Assembly: GCA_913062865.1 (NCBI GenBank)
Contig: CAJXWO010000026.1
Location: 1 to 37,034 of the forward strand
Source: an uncultured Paracoccaceae bacterium
GTDB taxonomy: Bacteria > Pseudomonadota > Alphaproteobacteria > Rhodobacterales > Rhodobacteraceae
DNA: 37,034 nucleotides
Direction of reading: 5' to 3'
The position numbers were made by a program, and so were the translations under genes. Positions 26,367 through 33,999 of this stretch are shown one piece after another. The notes below the pieces were generated by a model. The model was not told the DNA's origin. It made no database searches and saw only the letters and a program-made list of their open reading frames with translations. How positions within the stretch are numbered: the first letter of the stretch is position 1; the number at the start of each line of letters is the position of its first letter.

Positions 26367-27670
26367 CAGCCGATCCTTTCATGGATCAAAGGCGGCAGGT
26401 CCGGCGCTCTGTACCCGATGGTGATCGCCGCCTGCACGGCGGCCACGGCGGCATCGGCCTGGCCTTCGCGCGCGGCATGGACGCGGCCCAGGGGCTGGCC
26501 TTTTTGCACCTTGTCGCCCAGGCGTACCATGTCCGACAGACCCACGGCTGGATCGACCGTATCGGTTTCCACCTGACGCCCGCCGCCCAGGTCGACCACG
26601 GCAAGGCCCAACGCCTCGCCCGCCATAGCGGTCACGATGCCGCTGCGAGGTGCAGGGATCTCCTGGATCACCGGTGCCTCTGGCAAAAAGCGCGCCCAGC
26701 TGTCGACGAACTCCACCGGCCCGCCCAGCGCATAGATCATCTGTCCGAAGCGCTCTGCCGCGCGCCCGTCGCGGATGCTGTCGGCAATCGTCTTCGTGCC
26801 TGCGGCCTCGTCCGCCGCCAGCCCTGCCTGCGCCAGCAGAACGCCGCCCAGCTCGGCGGTGAGGTCGAACAGCGCATCCTCGACCCCGTCGCAGAGCACG
26901 CGCATGCTGCTTTGCACCTCGAGCGCATTGCCCAGCGCATCGGCCGGAGGTTGGTTCATGTCAGTAATGAGCGCCTTGGCCGGGCAGCCCGCCGCGACTG
27001 CCGTCTCGACCAGCGCGGTGGCCAGGGCGCGCGCCGCGTCCGGCGTCTTCATGAACGCGCCCGAGCCGCATTTCACGTCCAGCACCAGCCCCTCCAGCCT
27101 CGCCGCCAGTTTTTTTGACAGGATCGACGCGGTGATAAGGTCAAGGCTTTCGACCGTCCCGGTCACATCGCGGATCGCATAAAGCCTCTTGTCGGCGGGC
27201 GCGATATTCGCGGTGGCGCCCACGATGGCGCACCCGGCTTTGTCCACCACCTGACGCAGGCGGTCTTCGTCCAGCATGACGGTGACGCCCGGGATCGCCT
27301 CCATCTTGTCGAGCGTGCCGCCCGTGTGCCCCAGCCCCCGGCCCGAGATCATGGGCACATAGGCCCCGCAAGCCGCAAGCGCGGGCGCAAGGACAAGGCT
27401 CACGCAATCGCCCACACCGCCGGTCGAGTGCTTGTCGAGCACCGGCCCATCCAGATCCCAGTCCAGCACCTTGCCGCTGTCGCGCATCGCCAGCGTCAGC
27501 GCCACGCGCCCAGCATCGCCCAGACCCTGCAGACAGACCCCCATGGCAAAGGCGCCAGCCTGCGCATCGCTCACGCTTAGATCGGCGAGCCCTTGCGCGA
27601 ACCAGCCAAGCTCGTCCCGGGTCAGGGCCTCACCCTTGCGCAGCTTGGCGTTGATGGCACGCGCGTCCAT
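26366..27670 (-). CDS. deoA: thymidine phosphorylase
   Basis: 434-residue pyrimidine-nucleoside phosphorylase that splits thymidine or deoxyuridine with phosphate to base and deoxyribose 1-phosphate. Marks: VLDKHSTGGVGDCVSLVLAP with the phosphate-binding Lys-x-Ser-T-GG region, then PMISGRGLGHTGGTLDKMEAI, RLYAIRDVTGTVESLDLITAS and the C-terminal region ITIGYRAPDLPPLIHERIG. The start at 27670 (MDARAINAKLRKGE) lies 4 bp after cdd; an in-frame ATG at 27709 would overlap cdd by 35 bp and adds atypical residues. Deoxyribose 1-phosphate goes to the DeoB mutase encoded next. Confidence 0.96.
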   Translation of the reverse strand: MDARAINAKLRKGEALTRDELGWFAQGLADLSVSDAQAGAFAMGVCLQGLGDAGRVALTLAMRDSGKVLDWDLDGPVLDKHSTGGVGDCVSLVLAPALAACGAYVPMISGRGLGHTGGTLDKMEAIPGVTVMLDEDRLRQVVDKAGCAIVGATANIAPADKRLYAIRDVTGTVESLDLITASILSKKLAARLEGLVLDVKCGSGAFMKTPDAARALATALVETAVAAGCPAKALITDMNQPPADALGNALEVQSSMRVLCDGVEDALFDLTAELGGVLLAQAGLAADEAAGTKTIADSIRDGRAAERFGQMIYALGGPVEFVDSWARFLPEAPVIQEIPAPRSGIVTAMAGEALGLAVVDLGGGRQVETDTVDPAVGLSDMVRLGDKVQKGQPLGRVHAAREGQADAAVAAVQAAITIGYRAPDLPPLIHERIG

Positions 27671-27674
27671 GCGC

Positions 27675-28067
27675 CTAGGTCCGGTCCATGTGCTTGTTTG
27701 CAAAGGCACCAGGCAGGATGTCGGCCACGGTGGCGCTTTGCTCGAGCCCGTCGGTGGTGCCCATGGTCACGGTCACGTCCGAGCGCGCGAATTCCGCGAT
27801 CTTCTGGCGGCAACCGCCGCAGGGCGTGACGGGCTCGGGGCTGTCGGCCACCACGTAGACCTCGGCAATCTCGGTATCGCCACCGGCGATCATCGCGGCA
27901 ATCGCACCCGCCTCGGCGCAAGTGCCTTCGGGATAGGCCACGTTTTCCACATTGCATCCAGAATAGACGGTGCCCGACGCCGTGCGCAGCGCCGCCCCCA
28001 CCTTGAAGCCTGAATAGGGAACATAGGCCCGTTCCCGTACATCCAATGCCGCTTGCCGCAAATCCAT
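27675..28067 (-). CDS. cdd: cytidine deaminase
   Basis: 130-residue tetrameric-type cytidine deaminase that turns (deoxy)cytidine into (deoxy)uridine. It has the substrate stretch YVPYSGFKVGAAL, the Asn-Val-Glu-Asn block NVENVAYPEGTCAEAGAIAAM with the zinc Cys and the catalytic Glu, and the second zinc pair in PCGGCRQ. It is the first gene of the five-gene salvage operon, which continues 4 bp later with deoA. GAGGG lies a few bases before the ATG. The 124-bp region to the divergent malic enzyme must hold its promoter. Confidence 0.96.
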   Translation of the reverse strand: MDLRQAALDVRERAYVPYSGFKVGAALRTASGTVYSGCNVENVAYPEGTCAEAGAIAAMIAGGDTEIAEVYVVADSPEPVTPCGGCRQKIAEFARSDVTVTMGTTDGLEQSATVADILPGAFANKHMDRT

Positions 28068-28155
28068 CGCACCCTCGCTTGATTTGTCGCGCCAGTGTTG
28101 CGAAGCCTTGGCAGGAAAAGCAAGGCAGACCGCAGCACCTTTCCCCGACGACCTG

Positions 28156-28177
28156 GATAGTTTAACGCTAAACTATC
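28156..28177. promoter_or_regulatory. 22-bp palindrome upstream of the malic enzyme gene (candidate operator)
   Basis: Arms GATAGTTTA (28156-28164) and TAAACTATC (28169-28177) are perfect reverse complements around ACGC. It ends 14 bp before the maeB ATG and lies 89 bp from the cdd start. The AT-rich arms stand out in high-GC DNA. Position and symmetry suggest a dimeric repressor or activator site controlling maeB, possibly a MarR- or GntR-type protein; the regulator is not identifiable here. Confidence 0.55.
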
Positions 28178-28191
28178 ATCTGGAGACCGCC

Positions 28192-30471
28192 ATGACCGAC
28201 ACCCCGAACGACACTCTGCGCCAGGCGGCGCTCTTTTACCACGAGCATCCGAAGCCCGGAAAACTCGAGATCCGGGCGACCAAGCCCATGGCGAACGGTC
28301 GCGACCTGAGCCGGGCCTATTCTCCCGGCGTGGCCGAAGCGTGCCTCGAGATCAAGGCAGATGAAACCAACGCCGCCCGCTACACGGCGCGCGGCAATCT
28401 GGTAGCGGTGGTGTCAAACGGTACGGCGGTGCTTGGGCTGGGCAATATCGGTGCGCTCGCCTCGAAGCCGGTGATGGAAGGCAAGGCGGTCCTCTTCAAG
28501 AAATTCGCCAATATCGACTGCTTCGATATCGAGCTGAACGAGCCCGACCCCGAGAAGCTGGCCGAGATCGTCATCGCACTGGAACCCACCTTTGGCGCCA
28601 TAAACCTCGAAGACATAAAGGCCCCCGACTGCTTCATCGTCGAAAGGATCTGCCGCGAGCGGATGAACATCCCCGTTTTCCACGACGACCAGCATGGCAC
28701 GGCCATCGTCGTGGGGGCTGCCGCCAAGAACGCGTTGCATGTGGCGGGCAAGCGGTTCGAGGATATCAAGATCGTCTCGACCGGCGGGGGTGCTGCGGGC
28801 ATCGCATGCCTGAACATGCTTCTGAAAATGGGGGTAAAGCGCGAAAACGTCTGGCTGTGCGACATTCACGGCCTCGTCTACGAAGGCCGCAAAGAAGACA
28901 TGAATCCGCAAAAAACGGCCTATGCCCAGAAAAGCGACCTGCGCACGCTGGATGACGTGATCGAGGGCGCGGACCTGTTCCTGGGCTTGTCCGGACCGAA
29001 CGTCCTGACGGCGGACCATGTCAGAAAAATGAGCGCGACGCCGATCATCTTTGCGTTGGCCAACCCCACGCCCGAAATCCTGCCCGATCTCGCCCGCGAG
29101 GTCGCGCCGGATGCGATCATCGCCACGGGCCGCAGCGATTTCCCGAACCAGGTCAACAACGTCCTGTGTTTCCCCTTCATCTTCCGCGGCGCACTGGATG
29201 TCGGCGCGACCGAGATCAATGACGAGATGCAGTTGGCCTGTATCGACGGGATCGCCGAACTGGCCCGCCAGACCACCAGCGCCGAGGCCGCCGCGGCCTA
29301 CAAGGGCGAACAGCTGACCTTTGGCCGCGACTACCTGATCCCCAAACCCTTCGACCCGCGCCTGTCGGGCGTGGTGTCCACCGCTGTGGCCCGCGCCGCG
29401 ATGGCCTCGGGTGTCGCGGCCCGTCCGCTCGACGATCTGGACGGCTACAAGCAAAAGCTCGACGCGTCGGTCTACAAATCCGCGCTGCTCATGCGCCCGG
29501 TCTTCGAGGCCGCCCGCACCGCCGCGCGCCGCATCGTCTTTGCTGAGGGCGAGGATGAGCGCGTCTTGCGGACTGCCCAGGCAATTCTCGAGGAAACGAC
29601 CGAGACGCCGATCCTGATCGGCCGTCCCGAGGTGATCGAGATGCGCTGCGAACGCATGGGGCTCGAGATCCGGCCCGAGCGCGACTTCAACATCGTGAAC
29701 CCGGAAAACGACCCCCGCTACCGCGACTATTGGGAGACGTACCACCGCATCATGGCGCGCCGGGGCGTCACGCCCGACCTCGCCCGCGCGATCATGCGCA
29801 CCAACACGACCGCAATCGGCGCGGTCATGGTTCATCGCGACGAGGCCGACAGCCTGATCTGCGGCACCTTCGGCGAATACCGTTGGCATCTGAATTACGT
29901 CCGTCAGGTTCTGGGCACAAAGATGCTGCACCCCCAGGGCGCACTCAGCCTCATGATCCTTGAGGAAGGGCCGCTTTTCATCGCCGACACCCATGTGCGC
30001 ACCGACCCGACCCCGGACGAGATCGCGGCAACCGCCATAGGAGCCGCCCGCCATGTGCGCCGCTTCGGGCTGGAGCCGAATATCGCGCTCTGCGCCCAGT
30101 CGCAGTTCGGCAATCTCGATTGCGACACCGGGCGCCGCCTACGCGCGGCGCTCGAAATCCTCGACGCGCGCGAGGTCGATTTTGCTTATGAGGGTGAGAT
30201 GAACATCGACGCCGCTCTCGACCCCGAGTTGCGCGAACGGATCCTGCCCGGCGCGCGTCTGGACGGGCCTGCGAATGTGTTGATCTTCGCCCATGCCGAC
30301 GCGGCCTCGGGTGTGCGCAACATCCTCAAGATGCGGGCAGGCGGGCTCGAGGTCGGGCCGATCCTCATGGGCATGGGCAACCGTGCGCATATCGTGTCGC
30401 CGTCGATCACCGCGCGTGGGCTGTTGAACATGGCTGCCATCGCGGGCACGCCGGTGGCGCATTACAGCTAA
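28192..30471 (+). CDS. maeB: NADP-dependent malic enzyme (malic enzyme / phosphotransacetylase-like fusion)
   Basis: 759-residue enzyme that decarboxylates malate to pyruvate with NADP+. The N-terminal malic domain (about 1-170) has [16 protein letters not shown] with the catalytic Tyr, [18 protein letters not shown], and the metal motif FHDDQHGTA; the NAD(P) domain has [17 protein letters not shown] and [10 protein letters not shown]. Residues from about 435 form a phosphate acetyltransferase-like domain ([17 protein letters not shown] ... [17 protein letters not shown]), which in MaeB has a regulatory, not catalytic, role. Length is normal. Start at 28192 with GGAG 7 nt upstream; the palindrome at 28156-28177 sits just before it. 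It helps make pyruvate and NADPH during growth on acids. Confidence 0.95.
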   Translation: MTDTPNDTLRQAALFYHEHPKPGKLEIRATKPMANGRDLSRAYSPGVAEACLEIKADETNAARYTARGNLVAVVSNGTAVLGLGNIGALASKPVMEGKAVLFKKFANIDCFDIELNEPDPEKLAEIVIALEPTFGAINLEDIKAPDCFIVERICRERMNIPVFHDDQHGTAIVVGAAAKNALHVAGKRFEDIKIVSTGGGAAGIACLNMLLKMGVKRENVWLCDIHGLVYEGRKEDMNPQKTAYAQKSDLRTLDDVIEGADLFLGLSGPNVLTADHVRKMSATPIIFALANPTPEILPDLAREVAPDAIIATGRSDFPNQVNNVLCFPFIFRGALDVGATEINDEMQLACIDGIAELARQTTSAEAAAAYKGEQLTFGRDYLIPKPFDPRLSGVVSTAVARAAMASGVAARPLDDLDGYKQKLDASVYKSALLMRPVFEAARTAARRIVFAEGEDERVLRTAQAILEETTETPILIGRPEVIEMRCERMGLEIRPERDFNIVNPENDPRYRDYWETYHRIMARRGVTPDLARAIMRTNTTAIGAVMVHRDEADSLICGTFGEYRWHLNYVRQVLGTKMLHPQGALSLMILEEGPLFIADTHVRTDPTPDEIAATAIGAARHVRRFGLEPNIALCAQSQFGNLDCDTGRRLRAALEILDAREVDFAYEGEMNIDAALDPELRERILPGARLDGPANVLIFAHADAASGVRNILKMRAGGLEVGPILMGMGNRAHIVSPSITARGLLNMAAIAGTPVAHYS

Positions 30472-30486
30472 GCCAGGGCTTTGCGG

Positions 30487-30577
30487 ATTTGCAGAATTCG
30501 CAAGGCAACCACCCAGCCCCGCTAACTTGAAAAGGGTTTGCAAAGTTTGCACGCTGCTAGCGACGAATTCTGCAAAT
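30487..30577. promoter_or_regulatory. TTTGCAAA-type boxes and 14-bp inverted repeat upstream of prpE
   Basis: ATTTGCAGAATTCG (30487-30500) and its exact reverse complement (30564-30577) flank TTTGCAAA (30537-30544) and TTTGCA (30546-30551). Short-chain fatty acyl-CoA regulators (RamB in corynebacteria, PccR in Rhodobacter sphaeroides) are reported to bind TTTGCAAA-type pairs; PccR controls propionyl-CoA assimilation. That fits the next gene, but the spacing here is not the published one, so it is a candidate only. The gap 30472-30674 holds no gene. Confidence 0.5.
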
Positions 30578-30674
30578 TTCTCGCGCCATTCTGCCACTGG
30601 TAGCGGCAACACGCTTGTCCGGTGCCCCGGCTCCTCTTAACACCGCTCCAACGGACGAGGAGGAGGACCCGAAA

Positions 30675-32567
30675 ATGGGCTACAAAGACACCTATGCCGC
30701 CTGGAAGGCCGATCCGGAGGGCTTCTGGATGGATGCGGCGCGGGCGATCGAGTGGGACAAGGCCCCGTCGCAGGCGCTGTTTGACCGCGGTAATCACATG
30801 TACGAATGGTTCGCCGACGGCATGGTCAACACTTGCTGGAACGCCGTGGACCGCCACGTGCAGAACGGCCGCGGCGACCAGGCGGCGATCATTTATGACA
30901 GCCCGGTCACGCACACCAAGCACGAAATCACCTTTTCCGAGCTGCAATCGCGCGTGGCCAGCTTGGCCGGGGCTCTGCGTGCCAAGGGCGTCGAAAAAGG
31001 CGACCGCGTCATCATCTACATGCCCATGGTGCCCGAAGCGCTTGAGGCGATGCTGGCCTGTGCGCGCCTCGGCGCGATCCATTCGGTCGTCTTCGGCGGC
31101 TTCGCCAGCCACGAGCTAGCGGTACGGATCGACGACGCGAAACCCAAATGCATCATCGCCGCCTCTTGCGGGATCGAGCCGGGTCGCGTCGTGCATTACA
31201 AACCGCTGCTCGACGGTGCGATCGACCAATCAAGCCACAAGCCCGACTTCTGCGTCATCTTCCAGCGCGACCAGGAAGTCGCCCATCTGGAAGAGGGCCG
31301 GGACGTGGATTGGCACGCCTTCCAATACGGTGTCGATCCGGCTGACTGCGTTCCGGTCGAAGGCAACCACCCGGCCTATATCCTGTATACCTCGGGCACG
31401 ACCGGCCAACCCAAGGGCGTGGTCCGCCCCACCGGCGGGCACCTTGTCGCGCTGAACTGGTCGATGAAGAACATCTACAACGTCGATCCCGGCGACGTGT
31501 TCTGGGCAGCGTCAGATGTGGGCTGGGTCGTGGGCCACAGCTATATCACCTACGCACCGCTGATCCACGGTAACACCACCATCGTGTTCGAAGGCAAGCC
31601 CGTTGGCACCCCGGATGCCGGCACGTTCTGGCGCGTGATTTCCGAGCACAAGGTCAAGAGCTTCTTCACCGCGCCAACCGCCTTCCGCGCGATCAAGCGC
31701 GAAGACCCCAAGGGCGAGTACGTCAAGAAATACGACCTTAGCTGCCTCAACGCGCTTTACCTCGCGGGCGAACGCGCCGACCCGGACACGATCCACTGGG
31801 CCAAGGACCAGTTGGGCGTGCCCGTGATCGACCACTGGTGGCAGACCGAAACCGGCTGGGCCATCACCGGCGTGCCGCTGGGGATAGAGGACATGCCGAT
31901 CAAGATCGGCTCCTCCGGCGTGCCGATGCCGGGCTACGACGTGCAGATCCTGGACGAGGGCGGCCAGGCCGTAGGCCCCGACACCCTGGGCGCTGTCGCG
32001 GTCAAGCTGCCGCTGCCGCCGGGTACACTGCCCACGCTCTGGAATGCCGACGCGCGGTTCAAGAAAAGCTACCTTGAGCATTTCCCCGGCTATTACGAGA
32101 CCGGCGATGCGGGGATGATCGATGCGGACGGCTATCTTTACATCATGGCCCGCACCGATGACGTGATCAACGTAGCGGGCCACCGCCTGTCCACCGGCGG
32201 CATGGAAGAGGTGCTGGCGGGCCATCCGGACGTGGCCGAATGCGCCGTGATCGGCGTGGCTGACGATCTGAAGGGCCAGCTGCCCATGGGCTTCGTCTGC
32301 CTGACCAAGGGTGTGAACCGCCCGGCGGACGAGATCACAAAGGAATGCGTGAAGCTCGTGCGCGACCAGATCGGCCCGGTCGCGGCCTTCAAGCTGTGCT
32401 GCGTGGTGGATCGTTTGCCCAAGACCCGGTCGGGCAAAATCCTGCGCGCGACCATGGTCAAGATCGCCAACGCCGAAGAGTTCAAGATGCCCGCCACCAT
32501 CGACGATCCGGCAATCCTGGACGAGATCACCGAGGCGCTCAAGGGGCTGGGCTACCCGAAAGCCTAA
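30675..32567 (+). CDS. prpE: propionyl-CoA synthetase
   Basis: 630-residue AMP-forming ligase of the acetyl/propionyl-CoA synthetase group; it activates propionate (less well acetate). N-terminal YKDTYAAWKADPEGFWMDAA and the FADGMVNTCWNAVDRHV block are of the PrpE type. Core motifs: ILYTSGTTGQPKGVVRPTGGH, WWQTETGWAITG, RTDDVINVAGHRLSTGGMEE and the catalytic Lys in KTRSGKILRATMVK. The start at 30675 has a very strong GAGGAGGAGG ribosome site. It lies 203 bp after maeB with its own regulatory region, so it is probably a separate unit. A hairpin follows at 32583. Acetyl-CoA synthetase activity cannot be excluded. Confidence 0.93.
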   Translation: MGYKDTYAAWKADPEGFWMDAARAIEWDKAPSQALFDRGNHMYEWFADGMVNTCWNAVDRHVQNGRGDQAAIIYDSPVTHTKHEITFSELQSRVASLAGALRAKGVEKGDRVIIYMPMVPEALEAMLACARLGAIHSVVFGGFASHELAVRIDDAKPKCIIAASCGIEPGRVVHYKPLLDGAIDQSSHKPDFCVIFQRDQEVAHLEEGRDVDWHAFQYGVDPADCVPVEGNHPAYILYTSGTTGQPKGVVRPTGGHLVALNWSMKNIYNVDPGDVFWAASDVGWVVGHSYITYAPLIHGNTTIVFEGKPVGTPDAGTFWRVISEHKVKSFFTAPTAFRAIKREDPKGEYVKKYDLSCLNALYLAGERADPDTIHWAKDQLGVPVIDHWWQTETGWAITGVPLGIEDMPIKIGSSGVPMPGYDVQILDEGGQAVGPDTLGAVAVKLPLPPGTLPTLWNADARFKKSYLEHFPGYYETGDAGMIDADGYLYIMARTDDVINVAGHRLSTGGMEEVLAGHPDVAECAVIGVADDLKGQLPMGFVCLTKGVNRPADEITKECVKLVRDQIGPVAAFKLCCVVDRLPKTRSGKILRATMVKIANAEEFKMPATIDDPAILDEITEALKGLGYPKA

Positions 32568-32582
32568 GAGCTTGACCGGCGT

Positions 32583-32604
32583 CAAGGCGGGCCGCCCCGC
32601 CTTG
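32583..32604. terminator. terminator-like hairpin after prpE
   Basis: CAAGGCGGG (32583-32591) and CCCGCCTTG (32596-32604) make a perfect 9-bp stem with a 4-nt loop, 15 bp after the prpE stop. There is no clear T-run after it. It marks the boundary between the metabolic core and the accessory region. Confidence 0.65.
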
Positions 32605-32875
32605 GCGTATCCTTCGTGTAGATCACCCATTTTGACTTGTCACGGACCTTTGGCCCAGTTTTGCTTTGTCGTTGACATTGGCCTCTTACAGCGTGTCATG
32701 GCTCTGCTGTATGAGCGGACGTTCGTCAAATCTATAGCAGCGCCTGCTATGCGGACAAATGAGACGCATGGCGACCATCCGAAGCAAAGCTTTGGCTCCA
32801 ACGCATTATATCGAGTTCAAGGGCGGTCGGGCGGACACGGAGCCGCGCGGCCCTCGCCGAGCGGAGGATATCAGA
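32605..32875. other. gene-poor stretch with a promoter-like element
   Basis: About 270 bp with no convincing gene. It contains TTGACA (32672-32677) and, after 16 bp, TGTCAT (32694-32699), a fair sigma-70-like pair pointing to the right. The only frame behind it is a 44-codon one from an ATG at 32768 to a stop at 32902, overlapping the end of the repeat-protein gene on the other strand and with no good ribosome site. Base composition is lower in GC than the core. Confidence 0.4.
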
Positions 32876-33994
32876 TCAGTCACCGCTCCGGCGACGAACT
32901 GAGATGATGCAATCCGCGTGCTCGGGGTGCAAAGCCGGAAGGTCCCGACCTAGGACATCGACCGCGCCCACGTGGCGAAGAGCGCCTGTCGAGGTCACTT
33001 CGCCGTCCGTGAGCACACGACGCTGGCCGTGCCCACTAGCGATGCAATGCCAGTCACGCCCACCGTCTGATGCCGTGAAGCGTGGAGGGTTGTGCGGTAC
33101 GGCTCGTCCCGTTTGCGGTGTGACATGCTCCGGACCGATCGGTGGCTGCTGCGGGGTAGGTCGATGGGTGATCGCTCCACCTCCGCTCGTCGATACGACA
33201 GTTGTCGAGGGTTGTGGGCGCGGGCGCGGCACGACGACTGGCGTACGCTGCGGCAACAGGTCGGGGGTCGCTTGTGGGATGGCCGTTGGCGTTGCTCCCG
33301 GCGCGATCTGGGGGACGGCGCCGATGCCGGTGAATGATGGGCCCGGCACCGATGTCACGATGACAGCAGCCGGGACAGGCCCGTATCCGACGATCGTCTC
33401 CGGCGGATTAGGGACCACCGTAATCTGTGGCAATCCCTGTCCGGAGAATGAGGGCGTCGGCACAGTTTGCATCGTCAGCCCCGGAGAAAACCCCGTGATC
33501 GTAGTGGACGGAAGCGGCTGGACCGTGATCGTCAGCTGGCCTGTTCCGGTGAAGGACGGCGTTGGGATGGCCTGCACCTGCGGCACGGGGCTGGTACCGG
33601 TGAAGGTCTGGGGCGGGTTCGGAACGACAATGATCGGACCGGGACTGGTACCTGTGATCGTCGGGCCAGGCTGGCCGACTATGGTTTGCACTGGCGATGT
33701 TCCCGTGATCACCTGCTGCGGCAAAGGTTCTACTACGATGATGCCTGGGGTTCCACTTGGTGTCGGGCCGCCCCCGTTTCCCGTCTCCGTTCCAGTTCCC
33801 TGTATATGGTTGGCCATCGGAACGCTGGACGGTGTCGCAGTCGGCGCACCGCTTCCGCCGCCGGTGCCGCAGTTCGCCGCCCGGTGTGGATTGCCGACTC
33901 CGTTGCACCATCCGAAGTGATTGCCACTGTCGGCTGGCGCAGCATTGGGGCCGCCTGCAATGAAGGTGGCGACGAGGAGGGATGTCAGGCGCAT
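32876..33994 (-). CDS. secreted Pro/Thr-rich repeat protein, partner of a TpsB transporter
   Basis: 372-residue protein I do not recognise. Residues 1-21 look like a Sec signal peptide (MRLTSLLVATFIAGG ... APA). The mature start has two Cys in FGWCNGVGNPHRAANCG. Residues about 85-228 are eight tandem units built on a 'P-x-P-x-x-x-I/F-T-G-x-S/G' pattern whose ITG anchors are 17, 18, 17, 18, 17, 18, then 20 residues apart. A Pro/Arg/Thr linker follows, then a C-terminal domain (about 305-372) with two Cys and DWHCIASGHG, ALRHVGAVDVLGRDLPALHPEH. Start at 33994, 5 nt after the TpsB stop, so probably one transcript. The usual TpsA secretion domain is not visible. Probably an exported adhesin-like or surface protein. 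Confidence 0.65.
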   Translation of the reverse strand: MRLTSLLVATFIAGGPNAAPADSGNHFGWCNGVGNPHRAANCGTGGGSGAPTATPSSVPMANHIQGTGTETGNGGGPTPSGTPGIIVVEPLPQQVITGTSPVQTIVGQPGPTITGTSPGPIIVVPNPPQTFTGTSPVPQVQAIPTPSFTGTGQLTITVQPLPSTTITGFSPGLTMQTVPTPSFSGQGLPQITVVPNPPETIVGYGPVPAAVIVTSVPGPSFTGIGAVPQIAPGATPTAIPQATPDLLPQRTPVVVPRPRPQPSTTVVSTSGGGAITHRPTPQQPPIGPEHVTPQTGRAVPHNPPRFTASDGGRDWHCIASGHGQRRVLTDGEVTSTGALRHVGAVDVLGRDLPALHPEHADCIISVRRRSGD

Positions 33995-33999
33995 AGCGG

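Noticed and set aside
33311-33742. CRISPR-like or DNA-level tandem array in the repeat-protein gene
   Set aside because: The regular spacing is at the protein level with diverged codons; no identical DNA repeats with unique spacers.
32904-33920. 338-codon plus-strand frame over the repeat protein gene
   Set aside because: It lacks a signal peptide and ribosome site and mirrors the repeats. The minus-strand frame has a signal peptide and follows the TpsB gene by 5 nt.
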